NCBI GenBank assembly: GCA_002010305.1
Contig: MTND01000027.1
Span: 116,930 to 180,929 of the forward strand
Reading direction: 5' to 3'
DNA: 64,000 nucleotides
Source of the DNA: Archaeoglobi archaeon JdFR-42
Lineage (GTDB): Archaea > Halobacteriota > Archaeoglobi > Archaeoglobales > JdFR-42
A program made the translations under genes and the position numbers. This document shows positions 9,868-19,522 of this stretch, in pieces; positions within the stretch are counted from its first letter, which is position 1; every line of letters starts with the position of its first letter. The notes under the pieces were generated by a model. The model saw nothing but the letters and a program-made list of their open reading frames with translations. It was not told the DNA's origin and ran no database searches.

Positions 9868-11196
9868 CTAAGATTCTGGTTCGGGTGGAATCAGAGTAGA
9901 CGATACAAATATGGTTTCTATATGCCAGTTCGCTCCGGGATTCACGTTGCCTGAAGGTGGACCAGCTCTGAAAGCTTCAAGAGCCAGCCTCGGCTCTTTT
10001 AGATCGCCCCATTCAGTGTAAGAGAGTGGATATATGAACAGCGGAATCTCAAATCTTCCATTTCTTATTGTATCCGCAAGTTTCTTTGGATCATCTGATC
10101 CCGCCTGATTAAGAGCCCAAGCAAGATGATAGATATTCACATATCCATCAACGGCCATGTTGTTCATGTAGTCTCCGTACTTCTCTCGGTATTTTTCTGC
10201 AACTTTTTTATACTCTTCACTTCCATAATCAGTAGCTGCAAACGCCATCGCTCCTTCTGTAACCTTCTCCCCCAGAGCTGAAACCCATTCATCTTCCAGT
10301 AGTGCTGGGCCAACATAACCCTCACTTTTGAATCCAAGCTCAAGAGCCTGTTTCATTATCACCTTGCACCCTGGTGGATGACCAGTTGCTACAAAGAATT
10401 CAGGATCAAGGTCTTTCAGTTTCCGTAAATATGGAGTGAAATCCTTTTCTCGTACTGGTGCCACCTCAACTTGAACAGTTACACCAGGTATTGAAGCTAT
10501 GTGTTTCTCAATTCCTGCTTTGATCGAGTGTCCAAATGAATAATCTGCGATTATGGCTCCAATCCTCTTGTAACCCTTTTCCTTAATATACTCTGCAGTT
10601 GCAACCATCCAGAGTGGGGCTGAAGGATTTGTTCTGAATGTATAACGATTGTTCTTTTTATGGATTTTCTCTGTAACTGCAAGATGCAATATGAGAGGTA
10701 TCTGAAGCTCTTCAGCTTTCCTAGAAGTAGCCAGCCCTATATCACTTGAAACAGGTCCAATTGCAGCTACAACCTTTTCACTGTATGTGAGCTCTTCAAA
10801 ACTTGTAGCTGCGCTGTTAGGATCGTTTTTTGTATCTCTAACACTTAACTCAAGGGGTCTGCCAAGAACACCCCCCTTTGCATTTATTTCTTCAACAGCC
10901 ATTTTAGCTCCGTTGAGAAAAGGAGGCCCATACTGAGAGAATGGCCCGCTAAAAGGAGCCAAAACTCCTATCTTGATGGGTTCTTTTGATGGTGTGGGAG
11001 TTTTTTCTGGAGATGGTGTTGGAGTCGGTTTTGGCGTTTCTTCTGGAGTGGGTTTTTCTTCAGCACAGCCTAGTAAAGAAGAGCCGAGTAAGATTGAGCT
11101 TCCAATAGCAACTCCCTTAACAAACTCTCTTCTTGTTATTTTTTTACCTCTCCTCATTATATCCCTCTCTAGTGTTATCTTGGTATGGTTTATCAT
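9868..11196 (-). CDS. ABC-type branched-chain amino acid/aromatic-type substrate-binding lipoprotein (LivK-like)
   Basis: Tat-like 'RRGKKITRREFVKGVAIGSSILLGSSLLGC' signal with lipobox, Pro/Thr linker, 'IKIGVLAPFSGPFSQYGPPFLNGAKMAVEEINAKGG'. Confidence 0.92.
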   Translation of the reverse strand: MINHTKITLERDIMRRGKKITRREFVKGVAIGSSILLGSSLLGCAEEKPTPEETPKPTPTPSPEKTPTPSKEPIKIGVLAPFSGPFSQYGPPFLNGAKMAVEEINAKGGVLGRPLELSVRDTKNDPNSAATSFEELTYSEKVVAAIGPVSSDIGLATSRKAEELQIPLILHLAVTEKIHKKNNRYTFRTNPSAPLWMVATAEYIKEKGYKRIGAIIADYSFGHSIKAGIEKHIASIPGVTVQVEVAPVREKDFTPYLRKLKDLDPEFFVATGHPPGCKVIMKQALELGFKSEGYVGPALLEDEWVSALGEKVTEGAMAFAATDYGSEEYKKVAEKYREKYGDYMNNMAVDGYVNIYHLAWALNQAGSDDPKKLADTIRNGRFEIPLFIYPLSYTEWGDLKEPRLALEAFRAGPPSGNVNPGANWHIETIFVSSTLIPPEPES

Positions 11197-11584
11197 AGTG
11201 AGATATAAAGTTTATTAATGAAAAAACGTTAAAATAGAAATTAGAAATTGGTTATAAAAAGATATATGTCCGGTTCTTTTATAGAAATTAAAAGTTGGAA
11301 GATTAAAATATCTGAGGTTTAAAAGTCTCTATTCCAGAACGTAAAAATGATTGCTCCATACGTGGCGATTAGAATAAGCCAATAACTATAAGAGATGAGA
11401 AAACGACTTTCAAACATACTGATAAGCTGAAAATAAGCTCGAATCGTTATTTAAAAGTTCTCTGAAATGAAAAGCTTTACTTTTTGATGATAGTTTGAAT
11501 GAAAACGGCTACGTTGGTTGTTTTATCTTCAGTATAATCTTAATAGTTTATCGTTAAAAAATTATATCTATTTATAATCGAACA

Positions 11585-12865
11585 ATGAGAAGATGTATGG
11601 TTGAAAAAATATGGGACAATATGCCTTGGAAAATAGATACAGAGAAATTTAAAAGGTTTGATCAGAAATATACTATGTTCAGTAGAACTGGATGGGATCC
11701 AGAAATACAGACTATGGCTAAAAAGACTGTTGAAAGTGTTATCCGTAATATCAAGAAAGGGAATAGGTCTACTCTACTTGACTATGCATTGATGTCTGCT
11801 GGATGGTGGGTAGCTATGAAATCTGCACCATATCAGATGGATCATGGAGATGGCGGGCTTTTAAGCTGGAAAAGCGACATATCTCCTGTGTTTACTATCG
11901 CTTCCGCTCTATGGAATGAAAACTCAGAATTAAAAAGAGAGAGGGAAAAATTCCAAAAATCAATAGAAAAAAACCCAGATATACTCTCAAGAACTGTTAA
12001 AAAAGTTGCAAAGTATTTTGGAGCCGATCTTGTGGGGATTGCACAATTTGATATAAGATGGGTTTACTCTCATAGAATTCTTAATCCTAGATACCACCTT
12101 GGCGAAGAGTTCAGCGAAGATCCCCTTGATCTGCCAGAGGGAATCAAGTATTGTATAGTGATAGGTATCGAGGAAGATTATTACATGCAGGAAACAGCAG
12201 ATGGTGGAGTCTCCATGGGTGATGTTGGCTTTGGGTACTCCAAGATGGCGATAATAGCTGGCAGTCTTGCAGAATTTCTGAGAGCCCTCGGATTCACTGC
12301 TATCCCTAGTGGAAATGATCTAGCCATCAGTATACCCTATGCAATAAGTGCAGGGCTTGGAGAATTCAGCAGAATGGGGTTGCTTATAACAAGGAAATAT
12401 GGTCCTAGGGTAAGACTTGCAAAGGTATTTACAAACGCACCTCTGGTGCCTGATAGGCCCATCAAATTTGGGGTTTACGAGTTTTGTCTGAAATGTAAGA
12501 AGTGTGCTGAGAAATGCCCTTCCCAGGCCATTCCATACGGAGATCCTGAATGGGAGGGAGACACGCAAAGCAACATTAAGGGAGTTTACAAATGGTATGT
12601 TAATGTTGAAAAATGTTTTGAATACTGGTGTAGATCCGGAAATAGTGCATGTGGTGTTTGTGTCAGAGTATGTCCATATAATAAGCCAGTGGATAAAGCG
12701 TCGTATTACATTCATGCATTTTTCAGAGAATATATAGCTCCGATTGTGGGAGGGGAGATTGGAAAGAAACTGGATGATGTGATGGGATACGGCAAAAGAA
12801 AGAGTTCTTCGAGCTGGTGGGGTTTCGATTATAGAGAGATTGTCAGTAAAACCAAAGAGGATTAA
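11585..12865 (+). CDS. Reductive-dehalogenase-like corrinoid/Fe-S protein (RdhA family), no Tat signal
   Basis: 'RFDQKYTMFSRTGWD' N-terminus; two clusters CLKCKKCAEKCPSQAIP and CFEYWCRSGNSACGVCVRVCPYNKP typical of RdhA/QueG. Confidence 0.85.
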   Translation: MRRCMVEKIWDNMPWKIDTEKFKRFDQKYTMFSRTGWDPEIQTMAKKTVESVIRNIKKGNRSTLLDYALMSAGWWVAMKSAPYQMDHGDGGLLSWKSDISPVFTIASALWNENSELKREREKFQKSIEKNPDILSRTVKKVAKYFGADLVGIAQFDIRWVYSHRILNPRYHLGEEFSEDPLDLPEGIKYCIVIGIEEDYYMQETADGGVSMGDVGFGYSKMAIIAGSLAEFLRALGFTAIPSGNDLAISIPYAISAGLGEFSRMGLLITRKYGPRVRLAKVFTNAPLVPDRPIKFGVYEFCLKCKKCAEKCPSQAIPYGDPEWEGDTQSNIKGVYKWYVNVEKCFEYWCRSGNSACGVCVRVCPYNKPVDKASYYIHAFFREYIAPIVGGEIGKKLDDVMGYGKRKSSSSWWGFDYREIVSKTKED

Positions 12866-13852
12866 ATGAGTCGAAATCCCCTTCTAATGGTTCTTCAGAA
12901 TGAGACACCTGAAAGGGTACCGGTATTGATGACAACAGGTTTTATAGCCATAAAACACTCACCATATTCTCCTATTGAGGTAAGAGAAGATGGAAAAAAA
13001 CTGGCAGAAGCTCAAATTAGATTTCAGAAAACAATAAACGCTGATTCAGTCTCTATCTATTATGATGTCAACTACATCCCAGAAGGTTTTGGTTGTAAAA
13101 TCAGGTTTACTAGATTTGGACCTGTTGTATATAAAACCCTTGATATCTATGAAAATATGTACTTTGAAGAGACAGCGAGTGTTAAGGCAATAGAAAATGC
13201 AGTTGAATATGCCTCGAACTTTTCAAGAAAACCTGTGATGCCTCTATTTGAAGGACCATTCACCACTGCAACGAGAATTTTCGAAGCAGAAAAGTTACTC
13301 AGGGCAATATATCTCGATCCTTCACGGGTCAAAGAGATTATGGAAACCTTAACCATAACCCTTATAGAGTTTTCAGAAATATTGATAAAAAAAGGGGCCG
13401 ATATTCTTTACATACCAGACCCATCATCGACTCCTGACATGATCTCTCCATCACATTCCCTTGAATTTTCTTTTCCCTATCTCAAGAAATTGATTAAATA
13501 TGTCCGCAAGCATGTCCCAGTTATTATCCATATGTGTGGAGATACTGAGAGCATATGGTCTTACATACCTGATCTGAGAGGAAATGCTTACAGTCTTGAT
13601 CAAAAAATAAGCCTGAAAAAAGCGAGAGAGAAAATGAAAGATATAGTTCTTGCAGGGAATATCGATCCTATTGAGACCCTTCTTTTTGGTTCTCCAGAAA
13701 GGGTAAGAGAAGAATCAATTCGGGCTATTGAAGATGGGGGGCCTGAGAAATTTATTTTAATGCCAGGATGTGCTATTCCTTCAGAAACACCTCTCCAGAA
13801 TCTGAAAAAAATGGTAGAAGTGGCAAAGTCTTGGAGACTTTTTAAGTGTTAA
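12866..13852 (+). CDS. MtaA/MtbA-like methylcobamide:CoM methyltransferase (UroD family)
   Basis: 328 aa; zinc motif 'IIHMCGD...LMPGCAIPSETPLQN' (HxC...C). Start codon immediately follows the RdhA-like stop codon. Confidence 0.85.
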   Translation: MSRNPLLMVLQNETPERVPVLMTTGFIAIKHSPYSPIEVREDGKKLAEAQIRFQKTINADSVSIYYDVNYIPEGFGCKIRFTRFGPVVYKTLDIYENMYFEETASVKAIENAVEYASNFSRKPVMPLFEGPFTTATRIFEAEKLLRAIYLDPSRVKEIMETLTITLIEFSEILIKKGADILYIPDPSSTPDMISPSHSLEFSFPYLKKLIKYVRKHVPVIIHMCGDTESIWSYIPDLRGNAYSLDQKISLKKAREKMKDIVLAGNIDPIETLLFGSPERVREESIRAIEDGGPEKFILMPGCAIPSETPLQNLKKMVEVAKSWRLFKC

Positions 13853-13919
13853 AGAAAATGGAAGAACTCAGAATTACCGGTACATTATTGAGTTATAGAA
13901 GACTTACTGGATAGGTGTT

Positions 13920-14795
13920 TTACCAGACATCTACTCTTTCTTTCATCCTGACCAGATACCGGTATGTAGTATCTATGGTGTGAATTGAGGGAAAAACATA
14001 TTCACACCTCTCAATCGGCCCATATAGTATGAAATCTAATCCTAGAATAACTGGCATTACTATTGCAGTAGTTTCAACAGAAGGAACTGCTTGTTTGCCC
14101 ATGAGTTTCGCCAACCCGGTCCAGCTTGAGACTGCATTATGAGCTCCACTCCCGCATGGCAATCCAAATTCCTTTTTTATGTTAAAAGCAGCCCTGCATG
14201 ACAATGATAGACTTGGTACATCGATTACATACGTATCGATTAAGGGGTTTGCAATCCCAGCTTTTTCAGCTTTTTTTAGTATTTCTTTCAGAACTACCAC
14301 TCTTCTCTCTGCCCCTATAAACCCCCTCTCATAGGTTAACAGGATGGCAGATTTAACTCGATTTTCCATCAAGGCATCAAACTCTGAAGCTTTTGAGTCC
14401 AAGGTGAGGGAGTTATAAATAACTCTGTCTTCAAGCCCCACATCAGCCACATACTTTAATCCTGCGATTCTGGTCTCAACACTTGGAGAGTCTAAGAGAA
14501 ATGGGGAATCTGTTACTTTCGTGACAAAGTCAATATGTTTCGTAATCGACTCTTTGGTAACCCCAATAACATCCAGCATGCATGGATTTCCAGTTTTATC
14601 AGAAAACTCCTCCTGAAGTTTGATCAGCTTCTCAGCAGCTTCTTTATCAAAAACTCCTTTATTCTCATTATGTATTATCTTTTGCCCATGATAAAAGATA
14701 CTACCTATGAGTACAGTTGGACTCTCACCGGGTTGACCACCAATTTTTACATTACCGATTTGAAAAATCTTCTGAGGAGTCTGAAATCTGAACAT
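13920..14795 (-). CDS. MtrH-like tetrahydromethanopterin/tetrahydrofolate methyltransferase (MtoA-like candidate)
   Basis: 'MFRFQTPQKIFQIGNVKIGGQPGESPTVLIGSIFYHGQKIIHNENKGVFDKEAAEKLI' is MtrH; no other mtr genes nearby. Confidence 0.92.
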   Translation of the reverse strand: MFRFQTPQKIFQIGNVKIGGQPGESPTVLIGSIFYHGQKIIHNENKGVFDKEAAEKLIKLQEEFSDKTGNPCMLDVIGVTKESITKHIDFVTKVTDSPFLLDSPSVETRIAGLKYVADVGLEDRVIYNSLTLDSKASEFDALMENRVKSAILLTYERGFIGAERRVVVLKEILKKAEKAGIANPLIDTYVIDVPSLSLSCRAAFNIKKEFGLPCGSGAHNAVSSWTGLAKLMGKQAVPSVETTAIVMPVILGLDFILYGPIERCEYVFPSIHTIDTTYRYLVRMKERVDVW

Positions 14796-14989
14796 TTGGC
14801 CATCCCACCTTGACTACCATTTATCATATGCAGTTTTATTATATAAACCTGATACCATATAATCTTGTATCAAAAATAGATCCTAACCTTTTTTGGAGAG
14901 GCCGTAACTTTATAGAGAACCCATCGAGCATTTTAAAGCTATGTAATACATTTAGTATTACTTAATCGAGAATAAAGAAACAAAGACAA

Positions 14990-15223
14990 TTAAGCCTTTC
15001 TAACTTTCAGAAGCCACTCCCCATCTCCTATTTGTTTCAGTTCAAGAACTTCATGGCCCTCAGCTTTTAAACTCCTTGGAACGTTTCTGGTGGCCGGTTC
15101 ATAGTCTAAGTATACTTCCAGTATGTCTCCACTGTTAAGGGTTTCAAGCTTAAGTTTTGTTTTGACAAAGGTAAATGGACATACCTCGCCTCTTAAATCC
15201 AGTTTCTCTCTCATATTCACCAC
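14990..15223 (-). CDS. TusA-like sulfurtransferase
   Basis: 'LDLRGEVCPFTFVKTKLKLETLNSGD' SirA/TusA fold motif. Confidence 0.85.
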   Translation of the reverse strand: MVNMREKLDLRGEVCPFTFVKTKLKLETLNSGDILEVYLDYEPATRNVPRSLKAEGHEVLELKQIGDGEWLLKVRKA

Positions 15224-16023
15224 AACCTACAACTTTCTTGATAGTTCTCAGGATGTATATCGTCAATCACTCTTTTCCCACACATAGGGCAATCAGGATT
15301 TTTCTTGACTTTGATTTCGAAAAAGTCCATATTCAAAGTGTCTATATATAGCATTCTACCTTTCAGGATGTCTCCAATTCCAAGAAGGTATTTAATTATC
15401 TCTGTCGCCTGAATGCTCCCTACAAGTCCTGGAAGGACACCAAAAACACCCGCTTCCTGACAGCTCGGGACCATACCTTCTGGAGGAGCATGCTCAAAAA
15501 CACACCGATAACAGGGCCCTTCGTTCGGGACTATGGTCATGATCTGGCCTTCAAATCGGAAAATACTTCCGTGGGAAAATGGTTTATTCTCTAGGACGCA
15601 GGCGTCATTTATCAGGTACCTTGTGGGAAAGTTGTCTGTCCCATCAGCAATCATATCATACCCTTTTATGAGATCTCTAACGTTATCTGGGCTAAGTTTT
15701 TCAGTATATGTGATAACTTCTACATCTGGATTCAGTCTCTCGACAAATTCTTTTGCAGAAACTGCTTTGTTTCTGCCAAGGTTTCCAGCATGGATTGTCT
15801 GTCTCTGAAGGTTGCTCAAATCCACTACGTCATCATCGATAATACCTAGAGTTCCAACGCCTGCTGCTGCAAGATACTGGATTATAGGGCTACCTAGACC
15901 GCCAGCTCCAACACACAATACTTTCGATTTCAGTAATTTTTTCTGACCCTCACCACCGACTTCAGGGAGGATGATATGTCTTGCATACCTTCGAATCTGT
16001 TCTTCTGTGAAACCAGCTATCAT
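15217..16023 (-). CDS. E1-like adenylyltransferase (MoeB/ThiF/HesA family)
   Basis: 'RYARHIILPEVGGEGQKKLLKSKVLCVGAGGLGSPIIQYLAAAGVG' and Zn CXXC 'CPMCGK'. Confidence 0.93.
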   Translation of the reverse strand: MIAGFTEEQIRRYARHIILPEVGGEGQKKLLKSKVLCVGAGGLGSPIIQYLAAAGVGTLGIIDDDVVDLSNLQRQTIHAGNLGRNKAVSAKEFVERLNPDVEVITYTEKLSPDNVRDLIKGYDMIADGTDNFPTRYLINDACVLENKPFSHGSIFRFEGQIMTIVPNEGPCYRCVFEHAPPEGMVPSCQEAGVFGVLPGLVGSIQATEIIKYLLGIGDILKGRMLYIDTLNMDFFEIKVKKNPDCPMCGKRVIDDIHPENYQESCRLW

Positions 16024-16218
16024 CTCAACCCCCTTATCTGAATCACTATTAAAAGCTTTCTCTTGCTATGAACTACATTTTAGAGATTCTCCTATGTAAG
16101 GATGAATACACAGGTTGGGATCTTTAAAATTTAAACCCTAAAATCCAAAAATGAGTTGTAGGACTAATTACTATGAATGCTTATCCCATATAGGAGGAAT
16201 ATATGGAAAAAAGGGCGA

Positions 16219-16812
16219 TTAATACTCTTCACATTTCAACTGGAAATACCTGGCAGGATGGTCACATGAGGGGCACTTTTCAGGTGGTTCTAGCCCATAG
16301 TGAATATAGCCACATTTTCTGCATACCCAAAAGGTATCCTCGCTCTTTTTAAAAACAGTCCCTTCTTCAATTTCCTTAAGTAATTTTCTATAACGCTCTT
16401 CATGATGCTCTTCTGCTTTAGAAATTGCTCTCAGTCGTTTTGCAATGTCTGAATATCCCTCTTCTTCAGCCACTTTTGCAAATTCAGGATACATCTCGGT
16501 GTTCTCGTAATGTTCTCCAGCGATAGCTGCCTTTAGATTTTCCACAGTGGTACCAAGTGTAGTGGGGGCGGCAGCCTCTACAACGATTTCATCAAGATTC
16601 TCAGAGGACTCTTTTTTCAGCTGATTAATTAATCTAAAAAGCCATTTAGCATGTTCTCTCTCGTTGTCAGCGGTTATAAGAAAAATCTCTGAAATCTGTT
16701 CATAACCATCTTTCTGGGCGATTTTTGCATAAAACGTATACCTGTTTCTCGCCTGACTTTCACCAATAAACGCCTTGGTAAGATTTTCAATGGTTTTTTT
16801 CATTCCACTCAC
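16219..16812 (-). CDS. Rubrerythrin
   Basis: Ferritin-like diiron domain plus C-terminal rubredoxin '[23 protein letters not shown]'. Confidence 0.95.
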   Translation of the reverse strand: MSGMKKTIENLTKAFIGESQARNRYTFYAKIAQKDGYEQISEIFLITADNEREHAKWLFRLINQLKKESSENLDEIVVEAAAPTTLGTTVENLKAAIAGEHYENTEMYPEFAKVAEEEGYSDIAKRLRAISKAEEHHEERYRKLLKEIEEGTVFKKSEDTFWVCRKCGYIHYGLEPPEKCPSCDHPARYFQLKCEEY

Positions 16813-16965
16813 CCATCAGTTTATTTATTTCCCCCAGTTTAAATAATTTTCTCCTGAACTATTCCTACTAATAGGCCTATGATAATTATATTATAGTCAA
16901 TCCTTACCAAAAACCATTTTTCAGATAAATGAAGTTATATATCATGGGAAACAAACTAATACCGA

Positions 16966-17691
16966 ATGTCAGTCAAGAATATGGGGCTGGAAGTCATCCC
17001 CATATCAAAAGCTGTACTTCATGAGGAAACGTTACCTGAAAAAACAAAATACCTTGAGAGAATAATACAGGAACAAAATTTCCTGAAGAATCCAGTTATT
17101 GTGACTAAAGCCAAAAGAAAATATATAGTGATAGATGGGAATCATCGCATCAGTGCCCTGAATACCCTCTCTGCAAAAAATGTTGTTGTACAGGTTGTTA
17201 GATATTCTGATGTTTCCATTGAGTCGTGGAACCGTATTCTGAAGGCACCTTTCGAGAAAATTAAAAAATTATTCCCTATGAGCAGAGCAAGAAAGGATGA
17301 GCTGGACTGTGGAGTTATATACAAAAACACTGTTTTTGAGATAGAGATGGAAAAAGTGGAAGTATTGAGAATGCTGGAACAGATGAAAGATGAGTTGACA
17401 ATTGAATATACTACTCAAAAAACTACCGACGCACCTCTGTTATTTTATCGGCCATTTTCTAAAGAAGAAGTGATCTCCTATGCATTACAGGGAAAACTCC
17501 TTCCTCCGAAATCTACTAGACATCTTATCCCGTACAGGGTTCTCGGCCTTCGATTTCCCCTCGAACCACTTCAGACATTATCGTTTAACGAACTAGAAGA
17601 AATTCTTGACGAAATTCTAAGAGAAAGATACTCAAAAGGGAGTATACGAGAATATGAGGAAAAAGTAATAATTTTAGACGAATATGAATGA
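16966..17691 (+). CDS. ParB-like/SbnI-SerK family protein (putative free serine kinase)
   Basis: 'FLKNPVIVTKAKRKYIVIDGNHRISAL' ParB-like motif with SbnI-like C-terminal 'PPKSTRHLIPYRVLGLRFPLEPL'. Confidence 0.65.
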   Translation: MSVKNMGLEVIPISKAVLHEETLPEKTKYLERIIQEQNFLKNPVIVTKAKRKYIVIDGNHRISALNTLSAKNVVVQVVRYSDVSIESWNRILKAPFEKIKKLFPMSRARKDELDCGVIYKNTVFEIEMEKVEVLRMLEQMKDELTIEYTTQKTTDAPLLFYRPFSKEEVISYALQGKLLPPKSTRHLIPYRVLGLRFPLEPLQTLSFNELEEILDEILRERYSKGSIREYEEKVIILDEYE

Positions 17692-17744
17692 GAAACCCGT
17701 AAAAACCATATATGTTATATAGTTTTCCAAAAAGGGTGTAGAGG

Positions 17745-18971
17745 ATGATCTCTGAGGGTGAACGTAAAATATCATGGGCCAGTCAGCGAATGGATGTCCT
17801 TAATCAAATAAAAAAGCGTTTTTCTAGGGAAAAACCCCTAGAAGGTCTCACTATTGGCATGGCTCTCCATGTAGAGGCTAAAACGGCTTGCTTGGTAGAA
17901 GCCCTTGTAGAAGGAGGAGCAGAGGTAGCTATCACAGGATGTAACCCTCTTAGCACAGATGATGATGTTGCAAAAGCCCTTTCTGGACGAAATGGTGTTA
18001 GTTGTTATGCTAGATATGGTCTTTCTAGAGAGGAATATTATAAAGCTATAAACAAAGTTCTGGATCATAAGCCGGACATTGTTATCGACGATGGAGCAGA
18101 TCTGATATTTGAACTGCATATGAGAAGAGCAGATATCATTGAGAATGTTGTGGGGGCTTCAGAGGAGACGACTACTGGGGTCAATAGAATAAAAGTAATG
18201 GAGGCAGAAGGAGTCCTTAAATTTCCTGTAATTGCGGTAAATAACGCCCTGACAAAATTCCTGTTTGACAACAGGTATGGCACAGGTCAGTCTACATGGG
18301 ATGGAATAATTCGTACTACAAACATCTTGATAGCAGGGAAAAATGTCGTGGTTGCTGGATATGGGTGGTGCGGAAAAGGTATCGCTCTCAGAGCAAAAGG
18401 ACTGGGTGCAAATGTTATAGTAACTGAAGTCGATCCTGTTAGAGCTCTGGAAGCATTAATGGATGGATTCAGAGTTATGCCTATGGAAAAAGCTGTAGAA
18501 ATTGGGGATATATTTATTACTGCAACAGGTAATAGAGACATAATACAGGGGGAGCATTTTTTGAAGATGAAGAACGGTGCTCTACTGGCTAATGCGGGAC
18601 ATTTTAATGTGGAAATTGATGTAGATGGGCTTGAAAAAATGGCAAAAGAGGTTAGAGAATCCCGAAAAATGATCACTGAGTACAATCTTGGTGATAAAAA
18701 GCTGTATGTACTGGCAGAAGGTAGACTAGTTAATCTTGTGGCTGGTGACGGACACCCAATAGAGGTAATGGATATGAGTTTCTCCAATCAAGCGCTGTGT
18801 GCTGAGTATCTGTGGAATAACAGAGAAAGACTGGAGAATAGAGTATATGATGTTCCTTCAGAAATCGATAGATCGGTAGCTGAAATAAAACTCGAAACCA
18901 TCGGTGTGAAGATTGACACACTTACAGATACCCAGATAAGATATCTCTCAAGCTGGAGAGATGGGACTTAA
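17745..18971 (+). CDS. ahcY: S-adenosylhomocysteine hydrolase family
   Basis: 'NNRYGTGQSTWDGIIRTTNILIAGKNVVVAGYGWCGKGIA' and 'DMSFSNQALCAEYLW'. Confidence 0.95.
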   Translation: MISEGERKISWASQRMDVLNQIKKRFSREKPLEGLTIGMALHVEAKTACLVEALVEGGAEVAITGCNPLSTDDDVAKALSGRNGVSCYARYGLSREEYYKAINKVLDHKPDIVIDDGADLIFELHMRRADIIENVVGASEETTTGVNRIKVMEAEGVLKFPVIAVNNALTKFLFDNRYGTGQSTWDGIIRTTNILIAGKNVVVAGYGWCGKGIALRAKGLGANVIVTEVDPVRALEALMDGFRVMPMEKAVEIGDIFITATGNRDIIQGEHFLKMKNGALLANAGHFNVEIDVDGLEKMAKEVRESRKMITEYNLGDKKLYVLAEGRLVNLVAGDGHPIEVMDMSFSNQALCAEYLWNNRERLENRVYDVPSEIDRSVAEIKLETIGVKIDTLTDTQIRYLSSWRDGT

Positions 18972-19012
18972 ATGTGCAAACTATAGAGGGTGCATATTAT
19001 TAATGAATTATA

Positions 19013-19522
19013 ATGGGTCTTTTCAAAACATTTATTACCGTAAACTATCTACTAATGAGAGTGGGTGAGGGTGGAGTAGATAGGGAACTTCATAGTCTTC
19101 TTGTAAAAAATGAGAGCATAGAAATACACTGTACCGCCGGGAAAATTCTTATAACCATCCTGAAGAATCCAGATATCGAAATCCTTAAAAAGATTATACA
19201 GTGTCTTGTAGAAATTGACCCCACCATCCACCATGAAATTGAAGTTCTCTGTTCATATGAGGATGTGGAAGCTATTGCTGGAAAGGGTTATAAATTGATT
19301 TCCTATGCGAGGAAGGGAGACAAGTATAAAGCATTATTTCTGGCCCCATTTTCTGAACGTCTGGTAATAGATGAGTTTCTCAAATGTATCATTAGGGATT
19401 TTAATGAGACCAACATCGTGGCCAGAGAGTTTTACTGGAATTCAGATGAAATGACCATCTTGAAATTTAAAGAAAAATTACTCGAACTAGGAGAATGGGA
19501 AGTACAGATGGAGTATCGGTAG
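19013..19522 (+). CDS. Hypothetical protein
   Basis: Intact 169-aa ORF between AhcY and LysRS, no recognised motif. Confidence 0.5.
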   Translation: MGLFKTFITVNYLLMRVGEGGVDRELHSLLVKNESIEIHCTAGKILITILKNPDIEILKKIIQCLVEIDPTIHHEIEVLCSYEDVEAIAGKGYKLISYARKGDKYKALFLAPFSERLVIDEFLKCIIRDFNETNIVAREFYWNSDEMTILKFKEKLLELGEWEVQMEYR

